A DNA stretch of 64,000 nucleotides from Streptomyces sp. NRRL F-2664 (GCF_000719345.1 NZ_JOFX01000004.1:1-64000); one strand, 5' to 3'; counted from the stretch's first letter, positions 34,111 to 45,265 are shown. A program made the numbers and translations. Notes: generated by a model not told the origin, from the letters alone.

Positions 34111-35318
34111 CAGTGACCCTCCTCGGCCGACTCGAAGGACGCGAGGTAGGCGGCGAACTGGGCGCGCTCCTCGTCGACGAGCGCGTGCCCGTCCGCGTAG
34201 ACGTTCTCGAAGATCGCCATGGTGTCCGGGTCGGGCATGGCGCGCACGGCCTCGCGCACGCGCTTGCCCATGGCCTCGCTCTCGGCCTCCAGCTCCTCGA
34301 AGAACGCCTCGTCGGCGCCTCCCGTGGCCAGCAGGTGGGCCTTCAGGCGCTGGATCGGGTCCTTGGACTCCCAGGCCGCCCGCTCCTCGTCCCGCCGGTA
34401 CTTCGTCGGGTCGTCGGAGGTGGTGTGCGCCCCCATGCGGTACGTGAAGGCCTCGACCAGGGTCGGGCCCTCGCCGCGGCGCGCCCGGTCCAGGGCCCAG
34501 CGGGTGACGGCCAGGCAGGCCAGGACGTCGTTGCCGTCCACGCGGACGCCGGGGAAGCCGAAGCCCTGTGCGCGCTGGTAGAGCGGCACGCGCATCTGGC
34601 GCTCGGTCGGCTCGGAGATCGCCCACTGGTTGTTCTGGCAGAAGAACACCACGGGAGAGTTGTAGACCGCGGAGAAGTTGAAGGCCTCCATCACGTCGCC
34701 CTGGCTGGACGCGCCGTCGCCGAAATAGGCGATCACGGCGGCGTCGGCGCCGTCCTTGGCCACGCCCATCGCGTAACCGGTCGCGTGGAGCGTCTGCGAG
34801 CCGATGACGATCGTGTAGAGATGGAAGTTGTTGAGGTTGGGGTCCCAGCCGCCGTGGTTCACGCCGCGGAACATGCCGAGCAGGTTGGTCGGGTCGACCC
34901 CGCGGCACCAGGCCACGCCGTGCTCGCGGTAGGTCGGGAAGACGTAGTCCGCGTCGTTCAGCGCCCGGCCGGAGCCGATCTGCGCAGCCTCCTGGCCGAG
35001 GAGCGAGGCCCACAGGCCCAGCTCGCCCTGACGCTGCAGGGCGGTGGCCTCGCCGTCGAAGCGGCGGGTCATGACCATGTCGCGGTACAGGCCGCGCAGG
35101 TCCTCGGTGGTGATGTCTGCGACGAAGGATGCGAACTCCGCGTTCTCCGCGTTGTCGACCCGTTCCCCTTGGGGCGTCAGCAGCTGTACGAGCTGAGGTT
35201 CAGCGTCCTGCGTCTGCGCGGTGGCAGCGGCGGGCTTGGCGGCGCTCGCCGCACCTGCCGCCCGCTTGGTGCCGCTGCTGCGTCGCGGCTTGCGCGCGGC
35301 AGTGCTCTCCACGGTCAC
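34110..35318 (-). CDS. bkdA: Branched-chain 2-oxo acid dehydrogenase E1 alpha
   Basis: 402-aa TPP-binding subunit. An Ala/Lys-rich N-terminal extension (about 1-50) precedes the dehydrogenase domain; the TPP motif spans GDGASSQGDVMEAF to CQNNQ, and the phosphorylation-loop-like YRMGAHTTSDDPTKYR is present. GTG at 35318 is preceded by GGAGG at good distance. First gene of the bkdABC operon; an upstream palindrome at 35516-35529 may be the operator. Confidence 0.94.
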   Translation of the reverse strand: MTVESTAARKPRRSSGTKRAAGAASAAKPAAATAQTQDAEPQLVQLLTPQGERVDNAENAEFASFVADITTEDLRGLYRDMVMTRRFDGEATALQRQGELGLWASLLGQEAAQIGSGRALNDADYVFPTYREHGVAWCRGVDPTNLLGMFRGVNHGGWDPNLNNFHLYTIVIGSQTLHATGYAMGVAKDGADAAVIAYFGDGASSQGDVMEAFNFSAVYNSPVVFFCQNNQWAISEPTERQMRVPLYQRAQGFGFPGVRVDGNDVLACLAVTRWALDRARRGEGPTLVEAFTYRMGAHTTSDDPTKYRRDEERAAWESKDPIQRLKAHLLATGGADEAFFEELEAESEAMGKRVREAVRAMPDPDTMAIFENVYADGHALVDEERAQFAAYLASFESAEEGH

Positions 35319-35626
35319 TTGTGCTCCTCCGTCGGTCCGGCACCCGGGTTCTCCGGGGTCCAGTGCGGCTCACCTGCATCCGTAACGAGCGCACGGGGTG
35401 GGTGCGCGTCGCGTACGGGATTCAGGCGTGACAGGCGTCCCGGCGAGTGCCCTGCGCGATGCACGTTACCCAGTGCGCCGCATATCTGCGAAACCCCGTT
35501 TGACCTGCGTTTTTGCTTGGATTTCCAAGTAAATGCGCAGAGGCGGGAACAACCACTGGTCACAGCCTTGCAGGGGCCGGGAACAACGGCACGTTATCCC
35601 GGGTAACTCCGACAGGGAAGGGGTGA
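35319..35626. promoter_or_regulatory. Divergent bkdA-1 / response-regulator control region
   Basis: About 308 bp without a gene. It contains a perfect 6-2-6 palindrome, CTTGGATTTCCAAG (35516-35529), in a locally AT-richer stretch. The 15-bp size and Lrp/AsnC-like symmetry make it a candidate BkdR site for the bkdABC promoter, or a site for the response regulator encoded next door. Confidence 0.45.
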
Positions 35627-36304
35627 GTGTGTGAAACTGACTTCGTGCGCGAAGAGGGAAAAATCAAGGTATTCCTCCTGGACGACCACGAAGTGGTCCG
35701 CCGGGGCGTCCATGAGCTGCTGTCGGTCGAAGCGGACATCGAGATCGTCGGCGAGGCCGGTACCGCTGCCGACGCGCTGGTCCGCATTCCCGCCACCCGT
35801 CCCGACGTGGCCGTCCTCGACGTGCGCCTGCCGGACGGCAGCGGTGTGGAGGTGTGCCGCGAGGTGCGCTCGCGGAACGAGGACGTCAAATGCCTGATGC
35901 TCACCTCGTTCGCCGACGACGAGGCCCTCTTCGACGCGATCATGGCCGGTGCCTCGGGCTATGTCCTCAAGGCCATCCGCGGGAACGAGCTGCTCAGCGC
36001 CGTGCGCGACGTCGCCGCCGGCCGGTCGCTGCTGGACCCGGTGGCCACCGCCCGCGTCCTGGAGCGGCTGCGCGACGGCAAGGGCGGCAAGGGCGACGCC
36101 CGCCTCGCCCACCTCACCGAGCAGGAACGCAAGATCCTCGACCTGATCGGCGAGGGCCTGACCAACCGCGTCATCGGTGAGCGCCTGCACCTGGCCGAGA
36201 AGACGATCAAGAACTACGTCTCCAGCCTGCTGTCCAAGCTGGGCATGGAGCGCCGCTCGCAGGCCGCGGCCTACGTGGCCCGCCTCCAGGCGGAGAAGCG
36301 CTAG
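35627..36304 (+). CDS. NarL/LuxR-type response regulator (DevR/DosR-like)
   Basis: 225-aa regulator with a receiver domain (about 13-130; phospho-acceptor Asp in [13 protein letters not shown], Lys in GYVLKAIRG) and a LuxR HTH (about 155-220, [22 protein letters not shown] and [17 protein letters not shown]), the signature of DevR/DosR-like proteins. No kinase gene is adjacent, so it is an orphan. From memory, its S. coelicolor counterpart SCO3818 accepts phosphate from a distant sensor kinase. GTG at 35627 has GGGAAGGGG upstream. A perfect hairpin terminator follows. Confidence 0.9.
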   Translation: MCETDFVREEGKIKVFLLDDHEVVRRGVHELLSVEADIEIVGEAGTAADALVRIPATRPDVAVLDVRLPDGSGVEVCREVRSRNEDVKCLMLTSFADDEALFDAIMAGASGYVLKAIRGNELLSAVRDVAAGRSLLDPVATARVLERLRDGKGGKGDARLAHLTEQERKILDLIGEGLTNRVIGERLHLAEKTIKNYVSSLLSKLGMERRSQAAAYVARLQAEKR

Positions 36305-36524
36305 CGGCGCCGCCGTTCCACGGGCGGGGCGTCTGCTGCCTGACCGACGTCCCCGCACGTCGGGCCGGCCCCTCTGTCCGGGGCCGACCAGTTCCATTCC
36401 CCCGAGGTCCGCTTCCGATCGGTGCAGTTCACCGGAACGGCGCAGATCGTCGAGCCCACCGCGGCAGAACGGGAACGTTTCGGTCCGGGCCCGCATTTCC
36501 TCCTCCGACCGGCCGTCGTACGGA

Positions 36525-36559
36525 ACGGGCCCGGCGGAATTCGATTCCGCCGGGCCCGT
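36525..36559. terminator. Perfect 16-bp hairpin between convergent genes
   Basis: Arm 36525-36540 and arm 36544-36559 are exact inverted copies with a TCG loop, placed between the response-regulator stop (36304) and the kinase stop (36567). Bidirectional terminator, 8 bp from the kinase stop. Confidence 0.8.
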
Positions 36560-36566
36560 CCCGTGC

Positions 36567-38156
<1,590 letters not shown>

Positions 38157-38386
38157 CAGTCCTCGCCGTCGTCTCTCTCGGCCGCCGCTTCGCGGTAGTC
38201 CTCTTTATTGGTGCTCCGGTGAACGCTACAGCCTCCGAACCGGTCACCGTTCGGACAAGGCCACCGTGTGCACGTGTGGTCACGGAACGGGCACCTGGCT
38301 TGACGTGTGCTTGCCCTGGGGCAGACTGGGCGCCACGTGCGCCACGCCAGGGGCGCGGGGACACATGCCGAGGGGAAGCAACAGTC

Positions 38387-40036
38387 ATGAGCCAGGACGG
38401 CACTCAGGGCCAGTACGCGGGCGGCTCTCTGGCCGGTGGCCGTTACCAGCTGCGGGACTTGCTGGGAGCCGGCGGCATGGCCTCCGTGTACCTGGCCTAC
38501 GATTCGGCGCTCGACCGGCAGGTCGCCATCAAGACCCTCCACAGCGACCTCGGCCGGGAACAGTCGTTCCGCGAGCGGTTCCGCCGCGAGGCCCAGGCTG
38601 TAGCGAAACTGTCGCACACGAACATCGTCTCGGTCTTCGACACCGGCGAGGGCGAAGTGACGTTCGGCGGCAGCCGCTCCGGGGACGGCGCGGTGATGCC
38701 CTACATCGTCATGGAGTACGTGGAGGGCAAGCCGCTCGGCTCGGTGCTCGAAGCGGACATCCAGCAGTACGGGGCCATGCCGGCCGACAAGGCGCTGAAG
38801 GTGACGGCCGATGTGCTGGCCGCCCTGGAGACCAGCCACGAGATGGGGCTCGTCCACCGCGACATCAAGCCCGGCAACGTGATGGTCAACAAGCGCGGCG
38901 TGGTCAAGGTGATGGACTTCGGCATCGCCCGTGCCATGCAGTCGGGGGTCACCTCGATGACGCAGACCGGCATGGTCGTCGGCACCCCGCAGTACCTCTC
39001 GCCCGAGCAGGCCCTGGGGCGCGGCGTCGACGCCCGCTCCGACCTGTACTCGGTCGGCATCATGCTCTTCCAGCTGCTGACGGGCCGGATCCCCTTCGAC
39101 GCGGACTCGCCGCTGGCCATCGCCTACGCGCACGTCCAGGAGGAGCCGGTCGCCCCGTCCTCCATCAACCGGTCGGTGACCCCGGCGATGGACGCGCTGG
39201 TGGCGCGGGCGCTGAAGAAGAACCCCAACGAGCGTTTCCCCACGGCCGCGGCCATGGGCGACGAGGTCGCGCGGGTGCTGGGCTCGGGGCAGACCGGGGC
39301 TCCGGTCATCGTGCAGGGCCAGGGCCCGCTGAGCAGTGGCGCCGGGGTGTCCTCGGCCGTGTTCCCGCCGGTGGACTCCGGCTTCCAGGCCCCGCCGCAG
39401 TCGCTGCAGCAGCCGTACCAGGCGCCGCACACGCCGACGCCGGCCCCCTACGCGCCGACTCCGGCCCCGCAGCAGCACGCGCAAGGTGGCTACGCCTACC
39501 CGCACACGTCCCCGCAGCAGCAGTACGCGCCGCCGACCCCGCCCCCGTACACGATCTCGCCGACCGGCGCGGGCACGTCCGGCTCGGGCGGCGGCAAGCG
39601 GAACACACCGGTGGTCGTGGGTGCGGTCGCGGTGGCGCTGCTGGCGATCGGCGGCCTGATCGCGGCGATCTCGATGAACGGGGACGACAAGGACAAGGGC
39701 ACCACGGCCGACCCGGGCGCCTCCACGTCGGCGTCCGCGAAGGCGGGGTTCAAGGGCCCCGACGTCACGCGCACGATCGACCCGAAGAAGTGCTCGGAGC
39801 CCACGAAGCACTACAGCGAGGCCGGCAAGTACTCGGCTCCGGACCTGAAGTACAAGAACCTGCTGTCGGTGAAGGCGTGCATCCAGGCCTCGGGCGGCAA
39901 GTACACGATCGTCCCGAAGGACGAGGCGGTGTACGGCAAGGACACCGTGCTGAGCCAGTCCCCGGCCGCCGGAGAGAAGATCAACAAGGAGGGCACGGAG
40001 TACACGCTCACCGTGTCCACCGGCAATCCCGAGTAG
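38387..40036 (+). CDS. Membrane Ser/Thr protein kinase with one PASTA-like domain
   Basis: 549-aa eukaryotic-type kinase. Kinase domain about 15-285: GAGGMASVY, VAIKTL, HRDIKPGNVMV, VMDFGIARA, SMTQTGMVVGTPQYLSPEQ. A Pro/Gln/Tyr-rich linker (about 300-400), a membrane helix (VVVGAVAVALLAIGGLIAAI) and an extracellular C-terminal PASTA-like domain (about 475-549, LLSVKACIQASGGKYTIV ... LSQSPAAGEKINKEGTEYTLTVS) follow. The PASTA unit suggests recognition of peptidoglycan fragments. ATG at 38387. A stem-loop terminator follows. Confidence 0.93.
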   Translation: MSQDGTQGQYAGGSLAGGRYQLRDLLGAGGMASVYLAYDSALDRQVAIKTLHSDLGREQSFRERFRREAQAVAKLSHTNIVSVFDTGEGEVTFGGSRSGDGAVMPYIVMEYVEGKPLGSVLEADIQQYGAMPADKALKVTADVLAALETSHEMGLVHRDIKPGNVMVNKRGVVKVMDFGIARAMQSGVTSMTQTGMVVGTPQYLSPEQALGRGVDARSDLYSVGIMLFQLLTGRIPFDADSPLAIAYAHVQEEPVAPSSINRSVTPAMDALVARALKKNPNERFPTAAAMGDEVARVLGSGQTGAPVIVQGQGPLSSGAGVSSAVFPPVDSGFQAPPQSLQQPYQAPHTPTPAPYAPTPAPQQHAQGGYAYPHTSPQQQYAPPTPPPYTISPTGAGTSGSGGGKRNTPVVVGAVAVALLAIGGLIAAISMNGDDKDKGTTADPGASTSASAKAGFKGPDVTRTIDPKKCSEPTKHYSEAGKYSAPDLKYKNLLSVKACIQASGGKYTIVPKDEAVYGKDTVLSQSPAAGEKINKEGTEYTLTVSTGNPE

Positions 40037-40062
40037 CCGGCCCGCGCGGCCTCACGACACAC

Positions 40063-40099
40063 CGGCGTCCCGGACCCTGATGGAGCGTCCGGGATGCCG
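40063..40099 (+). terminator. Terminator after the PASTA kinase gene
   Basis: A 12-bp stem (40063-40074 with 40088-40099, one G-T pair) with a 13-nt loop, 27 bp after the stop codon and followed by CCTTT. Confidence 0.65.
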
Positions 40100-40181
40100 C
40101 CTTTGCCCCACTATGTAAATCTGAGCGCATATCGCTGACTCCAGCGAGCACACCGGTCGCTCGGGACGGGAGGGGCTCCCC

Positions 40182-40769
40182 GTGGTCCAAGGCTTCCGTC
40201 CGCCGCGCTGGCTGGCCTGCGCCGCGTTGGCCGCCGCCGTGCTCGCGCCGGCCGCCTCCGCCTACGCCTACGCGGGGTCCCCCGCCCCGGCGCGCGTGGC
40301 GGCCGCGGGGGCCCGGGAGGCCGACGACGGCGACGCCCGGGAGGAGCTGGCCGGGAGTCCCGCCGGGGTGGGCCGCGAACGCCCCGGACGGCCAGTGGGC
40401 GAGCCCGCGAACCCGGAGCTGGTCATCGCCTCCCGGCCGCTGCCGGCCCACCCGCGCACCGAGGCCACGCCGCCCCCGCCGCCGGCCCCCTCGGCCCCTC
40501 CGCCGGCGCGGGCGCGGCCCACGGCGGGCGACCCGGCCGGGCGCACCACGGACACCGGCACGGACACGGGCACGGACACGGGCACGGGCACGGACACCGG
40601 TACCGGCACCGGTCGGAGCACGGATACGGACACGGTGACCGCCCTGGGAACCGAGCCGAACGACCGCGCCGCGGACCTGGCCGCGCACATACTGCCCCTC
40701 GGCACCGGTTTCGCCCTGATGGGGCTGGGTCTGGGTTATCTGGGCGTACGGCTGCGCCGGGGCGGGTAG
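40182..40769 (+). CDS. Exported cell-surface protein with TDTG repeats
   Basis: 195-aa protein: signal peptide (about 1-30, WLACAALAAAVLAPAASAYA), a Pro- and Thr/Asp/Gly-rich low-complexity region (TDTGTDTGTDTG, about 125-150, from a hexanucleotide-like DNA repeat near 40549-40625), and a C-terminal membrane helix followed by RLRRGG. This resembles a wall-spanning, membrane-anchored protein. GTG at 40182 with GGGAGGGG upstream. No enzymatic domain. It follows the kinase gene but after a terminator. Confidence 0.7.
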   Translation: MVQGFRPPRWLACAALAAAVLAPAASAYAYAGSPAPARVAAAGAREADDGDAREELAGSPAGVGRERPGRPVGEPANPELVIASRPLPAHPRTEATPPPPPAPSAPPPARARPTAGDPAGRTTDTGTDTGTDTGTGTDTGTGTGRSTDTDTVTALGTEPNDRAADLAAHILPLGTGFALMGLGLGYLGVRLRRGG

Positions 40770-40862
40770 CGCCGCGCCTGCCCTCCGCGCCGGTCGCGCC
40801 GCCGCGGCCCTGCGCCAGGTGCCGAGGTGGCCCCCGGCCGCTCGAAGCCCTCCCCAGAATGG

Positions 40863-40902
40863 TTGCCCTGCGTGAACATACTCGGTATACATACCGAGTA
40901 TG
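40863..40902 (+). promoter_or_regulatory. padR promoter with autoregulatory operator
   Basis: Promoter TTGCCC (40863-40868), 17-bp spacer, TATACA (40886-40891). A perfect palindrome of two 12-bp arms, CATACTCGGTAT (40877-40888) and ATACCGAGTATG (40891-40902), with a 2-nt spacer covers the -10 and ends on the ATG. The predicted transcription start coincides with the ATG, so the mRNA should be leaderless and fully repressible. Confidence 0.8.
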
Positions 40903-41550
40903 TCGATCCGTCACGGGCTGCTCGCCCTCCTGGAACGGGGTCCTCGGTACGGCTCCCAGCTGCGCACCGAGTTCGAATCCCGGACCGGCTCCACCTGGCC
41001 GCTCAACGTCGGCCAGGTCTACACGACCCTCTCCCGGCTCGAACGCGACGGCCTCGTCGCACCGGACGGCGAGGACGCCGCCGGCCACACGCTCTACGCC
41101 ATCACCGACACCGGCCGCACCGAACTGCGCGAGTGGTACGAGCGTCCCGTCGACCGGGCCAACCCGCCCCGCGACGAGCTCTCCATCAAGCTCGCCATGG
41201 CCGTGGGCGCCCCCGGCGTGGACATCCGCGCCGTCATCCAGTCCCAGCGGCACGCCACGATCCGGGCAATGCAGGACTACACCCGGCTCAAGGCCACCGC
41301 CCTCGCCGCGGTCGAGAGCGGCCGGTCCCACGAACGCGACGACGTCGCCTGGCTGCTGGTCCTGGAACAGCTGATCTTCCAGACCGAGGCCGAGGCCCGC
41401 TGGCTCGACCACTGCGAAGCCCGGCTCGTCCGGCTCTCCCTGCCGGCCGACCGGAGAGCCGCCCCGTCCGAACCGCCCCAGTCCGCTGCCGAGACCCCGG
41501 CACCGACCACCACCACCCGGCCCGGCACCGCCCGTACGCGGCGCGCCTGA
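40900..41550 (+). CDS. PadR family transcriptional regulator
   Basis: 216-aa regulator. Winged HTH (about 1-80: HGLLALLERGPRYGSQLRTEF, NVGQVYTTLSRLERDGLV) and a helical C-terminal dimer domain (about 95-180), then a Thr/Pro-rich tail. The start ATG is the last triplet of a 26-bp palindromic operator, so autoregulation is very likely. First gene of an operon with a MacB-type ATPase and a FtsX-type permease; it probably represses this transporter until a drug or envelope signal is bound. Confidence 0.92.
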   Translation: MSIRHGLLALLERGPRYGSQLRTEFESRTGSTWPLNVGQVYTTLSRLERDGLVAPDGEDAAGHTLYAITDTGRTELREWYERPVDRANPPRDELSIKLAMAVGAPGVDIRAVIQSQRHATIRAMQDYTRLKATALAAVESGRSHERDDVAWLLVLEQLIFQTEAEARWLDHCEARLVRLSLPADRRAAPSEPPQSAAETPAPTTTTRPGTARTRRA

Positions 41551-41575
41551 ACCACCGTTCCAGGGGGGAACCCTC

Positions 41576-42322
41576 ATGACCGACCAGCGCCAGACCCGGC
41601 AACCCGTACTGCAGTTGGAGCGGCTCGTCCGCACCCACGGCAGCGGCGCCACCGAAGTGCACGCCCTGCGCGGGATCGACCTCGCCGTCCACCCCGGCGA
41701 ACTCGTCGCCGTCATGGGCCCCTCGGGCTCCGGCAAGTCGACCCTGCTGACCCTCGCGGGCGGCCTCGACGCCCCGACCAGCGGCCGGGTGCTGGTCGAG
41801 GGAACCGACATCACCACCGCGAACCGCAAGCAGTTGGCCGCGCTGCGCCGCCGCAGCATCGGCTACGTCTTCCAGGACTACAACCTGATCCCGGCCCTCA
41901 CCGCCGCCGAGAACGTGGCCCTGCCGCTCGAACTGGACGGCACCTCGGCCCGCAAGGCCCGCCTGGCGGCCCTTGCCGCGCTGGAGGAGATGAACCTGTC
42001 CGTCCTCGCCGACCGCTTCCCCGACGAGATGTCCGGCGGCCAGCAGCAACGCGTCGCCATCGCCCGCGCCCTCGTCGGCGACCGGCGCCTCGTCCTCGCC
42101 GACGAGCCCACCGGCGCCCTCGACTCCGAGACCGGCGAGTCCGTCCTCGGCCTGCTGCGCTCCCGCTGCGACGCGGGCGCGGCCGGCGTCCTCGTCACCC
42201 ACGAGCCCCGCTTCGCGGCGTGGGCCGACCGCGTGGTGTTCCTGCGGGACGGCAGCGTGGTCGACGAGACCCTGCGCAGCCACGCCGACTCCCTCCTGTC
42301 CGGTCGGGCGGGCGCCCAGTGA
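41576..42322 (+). CDS. ABC transporter ATP-binding protein (MacB/LolD type)
   Basis: 248-aa ATPase: Walker A GPSGSGKST, Q-loop region FQDYNLIPALTAAENV, signature MSGGQQQRVAIARALV, Walker B LVLADEPTGALD and the following H-loop in VLVTHEPR. Type VII (mechanotransmission) family by its partner, a FtsX-like permease. Starts 25 bp after padR and overlaps the permease start (GTGA). Confidence 0.95.
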   Translation: MTDQRQTRQPVLQLERLVRTHGSGATEVHALRGIDLAVHPGELVAVMGPSGSGKSTLLTLAGGLDAPTSGRVLVEGTDITTANRKQLAALRRRSIGYVFQDYNLIPALTAAENVALPLELDGTSARKARLAALAALEEMNLSVLADRFPDEMSGGQQQRVAIARALVGDRRLVLADEPTGALDSETGESVLGLLRSRCDAGAAGVLVTHEPRFAAWADRVVFLRDGSVVDETLRSHADSLLSGRAGAQ

Positions 42323-45183
42323 CCTCCTCGCTCCAGGGCTGGTACCACTCCTGGGTCGCCGCCGTGCGCATCGCGCGCCGCGACGCCTGGCGCGCCAAGG
42401 GCCGCAGCTCCCTGGTCCTGGCGATGATCGCCCTGCCCATCGTCGGCGTCAGCGCCGCCGACCTCACGCTGCGCAGCGCCGAACTCTCCCCCGACCAGGC
42501 CGTCAGCCGGGTGGTCGGAGCCGCCGACGCCCGCGTCAGCCCCTCGCACGTGGGCAAGCCCGTCCACCAGGTGCCCGACGGATCGCACTACGCACCCGTC
42601 GGCGGCTACGACGCCGCCGACGCGGTGTCGAGACCGCCGGAGGAGACCCCCGAGCAGGTGGCCGCCGCACTCCCGCCCGGGAGCCGGCTGCTGAAGGACT
42701 CCGGCGGCTACGGCAAGGTCCGTACCCAGCACGGTCTGCTCGACACCGACCTGCGCGAGATCGACCTGCGCGATCCGCTCGCGAAGGGCCTGGTCACGCT
42801 CGACCGCGGCCGGCTGCCCGAGCGTGCGGGGGAAATCGTCGCGACCCGCGCCTTCCTGGAGAACTCCGGCCTGTACGTCGGCTCGTCGGTCACCCCGCGC
42901 GGCGCCACCTCCGCCTACAGGATCGTCGGCGCGTACGAGCTGCCGAACGACCTCAAGAAGGACCAGATCACCGCCCCGCCCGGGACGCTGATCGCCCCGC
43001 TCGACACGGCGCTCCAGGCCTCCGGAGGCACCGGGGTGCACCCGGAGGACTCCTACCTGGTCGAGGTGGGCGGTGATGGTTTCACGTGGAACATGGTCCA
43101 GGCGGCCAACGCCAAGTCCCTGGTCGTCGTCTCCCGCGCCGTCGCCAACGATCCGCCCGCCGACGCCGACGTTCCCCTCTACCGGCAGGAGCCGAAGGCG
43201 CAGTTCGAGCGCAGCGCCGCCGGTGCCACCGAAACGGCCGTGCTGGCCACCGTCGTGGGCCTCGCCATGCTGGAGATCTGCCTGCTCGCCGGACCGGCCT
43301 TCGCAGTCGGCGCCCGCCGCTCGCGCCGCCAACTCGGCCTGGTCGGCGCCAACGGTGGCGACCGCCGCCACATCCGCTCGATCGTGCTCTCCGGCGGCCT
43401 GGTCATCGGCGCCGCGGCCGCCGTCTGCGGCACCGCGATCGGCATCGCGCTGACCGTCGCGCTCCAGCCGGTACTGGAGGAGCAGCTCGGCACCCGTTTC
43501 GGCGGCCTCGACTTCCGCCCGCTGGAACTGGCCGGCATCGCCCTGCTCGCCGTGGTGACCGGTCTGCTGTCCGCGATCGTCCCGGCCGTCACCGCCTCCC
43601 GGCAGACGGTGCTCGCCTCACTGACCGGCCGCCGCGGCGTGCGCCGCTCCAGCCGGGTACTCCCCGTCGCCGGCCTGGCCGCCGTCGCCGTCGGCGCCGG
43701 GATCGCCCTGTACGGCAGCGTGTCGGACATGGGCGCCGCCGTCGTCGCGGGTGGCAGCGCCCTCGCCGAACTCGGCATCGTCGCCCTCACCCCGGTGCTG
43801 GTGGGCCTCTTCGGGCGGCTGGGGCGGTGGCTGCCGCTGTCCCCGCGGCTCGCGCTGCGCGACGCCGTGCGCAACCGGGGCCGTACGGCGCCCGCCGTGG
43901 CCGCCGTCCTGGCCGCCGTCGCCGGCACCGTCGCGGTGGCGACCTACCAGCACAGCAGCGACATGCAGAGCAGGCACGAGTATGTCGCCGACCTGCCGCA
44001 CGGCACCGGCCGGCTGCTGGCCTCCGAGAACGGCGCCTACAAGGAGGTCCCCGCCCTGCGCGAGTCCCTCGTCAAGCAGCTGCCGGTGGCCCGGCGCGCG
44101 GACGTGGACCGGCTGGTCGTCGGCAAGCCGGGCTGCGAGACGTTCTCCCGGGACGCGGCGTGCGGCCGTGCCGAGATCATCACCCCCAAGGACCAGCGCT
44201 GCCCGCTCCATGAGAGCCCCGAGGGATCCGAGGCCTTCAGCGAGCGGGAGGTCCGGGCACTGCGCCAGGACTGGCGCTGCAAGGGCGCCATGCGCGGCAC
44301 GCAGTACGCCACGGTCGTCGCCGACGAGAAGCTGCTGAACGTGCTCGCGATCACCGACCCGGGCACCGTGTCCGCCCTCAAGCAGGGCCGGGCCGTCGCC
44401 TTCGACAAGCGGCAGGTCAAGGACGGCAGGCTGACCCTGCGGATCATCTCCGGTCCGGACGGGGACGACGCCCTCACCGGTCCGGCCGCCGAACCGGTGG
44501 GCGTGGACAAGATCATCCCGGTGCACCTGGCACCGGAGGGCACCGAGGGCTGGGGCCTCGAACTGGTCCTGCCGCCCGCCGCGGTGGGGGCCACGGGACT
44601 GACCACGGCACCGATCGGCTCGTACTTCACCCTCGACGGGGCGGCCTCCTCCGAACAGCGGCAGCGGATCGCCGGGGACATCGACCGGATGGGCGTGGAG
44701 GCCTCGCTGCACATCGAAGCGGGCTACCAGGGCGACGACAGCCTGGCCCTGCTCGCCCTGACCGTCTTCGCCGGCCTGGTCACCATCGGCGCGGCCGGCA
44801 TCGCCACCGGGCTGTCCCAGGCCGACGCCGAGGCCGACCTGAAGACACTGGCGGCCGTGGGCGCCCCGCCGCGGGTGCGGCGGACCCTGAGCGGCTTCCA
44901 GTGCGGAGTGGTCGCCCTGATGGGCGTCGTCCTGGGCTCGGCGGCCGGCATCCTGCCCGCGATCGGCCTGCGCCTGACGCAGCGACGTGAACTGGAGGCG
45001 CTGGCACAGCGCGCCGCCGACGACGGCTACTCCCTGGCGGGGGAGTCCGCGCCGTTCGTACCGATCGCCGTGCCGTGGGAGACCCTCGCCCAGCTGCTCG
45101 TCGTGGTCCCCGTGGGCGCGGCCCTGCTGGCGGCGCTCGTCACGCGCTCCAGCGGCGCGCTGGCCCGCCGGGCCGCGGGCTGA
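42319..45183 (+). CDS. FtsX-like ABC permease
   Basis: 954-aa permease with an N-terminal helix (about 30-50), large extracellular region, about ten membrane helices and two FtsX domains (about 300-430, ETAVLATVVGLAMLEICLLAG onward, and about 830-950, LALLALTVFAGLVTIGAAGI onward). GTG at 42319 overlaps the ATPase stop by 4 nt. Pairs with the ATPase as an efflux or envelope-stress transporter, substrate unknown. A near-perfect parS lies inside the gene at 43079-43092. Confidence 0.9.
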   Translation: MTSSLQGWYHSWVAAVRIARRDAWRAKGRSSLVLAMIALPIVGVSAADLTLRSAELSPDQAVSRVVGAADARVSPSHVGKPVHQVPDGSHYAPVGGYDAADAVSRPPEETPEQVAAALPPGSRLLKDSGGYGKVRTQHGLLDTDLREIDLRDPLAKGLVTLDRGRLPERAGEIVATRAFLENSGLYVGSSVTPRGATSAYRIVGAYELPNDLKKDQITAPPGTLIAPLDTALQASGGTGVHPEDSYLVEVGGDGFTWNMVQAANAKSLVVVSRAVANDPPADADVPLYRQEPKAQFERSAAGATETAVLATVVGLAMLEICLLAGPAFAVGARRSRRQLGLVGANGGDRRHIRSIVLSGGLVIGAAAAVCGTAIGIALTVALQPVLEEQLGTRFGGLDFRPLELAGIALLAVVTGLLSAIVPAVTASRQTVLASLTGRRGVRRSSRVLPVAGLAAVAVGAGIALYGSVSDMGAAVVAGGSALAELGIVALTPVLVGLFGRLGRWLPLSPRLALRDAVRNRGRTAPAVAAVLAAVAGTVAVATYQHSSDMQSRHEYVADLPHGTGRLLASENGAYKEVPALRESLVKQLPVARRADVDRLVVGKPGCETFSRDAACGRAEIITPKDQRCPLHESPEGSEAFSEREVRALRQDWRCKGAMRGTQYATVVADEKLLNVLAITDPGTVSALKQGRAVAFDKRQVKDGRLTLRIISGPDGDDALTGPAAEPVGVDKIIPVHLAPEGTEGWGLELVLPPAAVGATGLTTAPIGSYFTLDGAASSEQRQRIAGDIDRMGVEASLHIEAGYQGDDSLALLALTVFAGLVTIGAAGIATGLSQADAEADLKTLAAVGAPPRVRRTLSGFQCGVVALMGVVLGSAAGILPAIGLRLTQRRELEALAQRAADDGYSLAGESAPFVPIAVPWETLAQLLVVVPVGAALLAALVTRSSGALARRAAG
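43079..43092. other. Near-consensus parS site
   Basis: GTTTCACGTGGAAC differs from the Streptomyces parS palindrome GTTTCACGTGAAAC at one position and is inside the permease gene, 5.0 kb from the perfect site. Likely a weaker ParB site. Confidence 0.65.
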
Positions 45184-45191
45184 GTCCGGCA

Positions 45192-45225
45192 CCCCCGTAC
45201 AGGGTGGATCACGCCTGTACGGGGG
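45192..45225 (+). terminator. Terminator of the padR-ABC operon
   Basis: CCCCCGTACAGG (45192-45203) and CCTGTACGGGGG (45214-45225) form a perfect 12-bp stem with a 10-nt loop, 8 bp after the permease stop. Confidence 0.75.
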
Positions 45226-45265
45226 CACACCGAGTGAGAACGAAGGTGTGCGAGAGAATGACGGC

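Noticed and set aside
40549..40625. CRISPR-like short repeats
   Set aside because: The repeats are in-frame codons for Thr-Asp-Thr-Gly without spacers; a coding low-complexity repeat, not an array.
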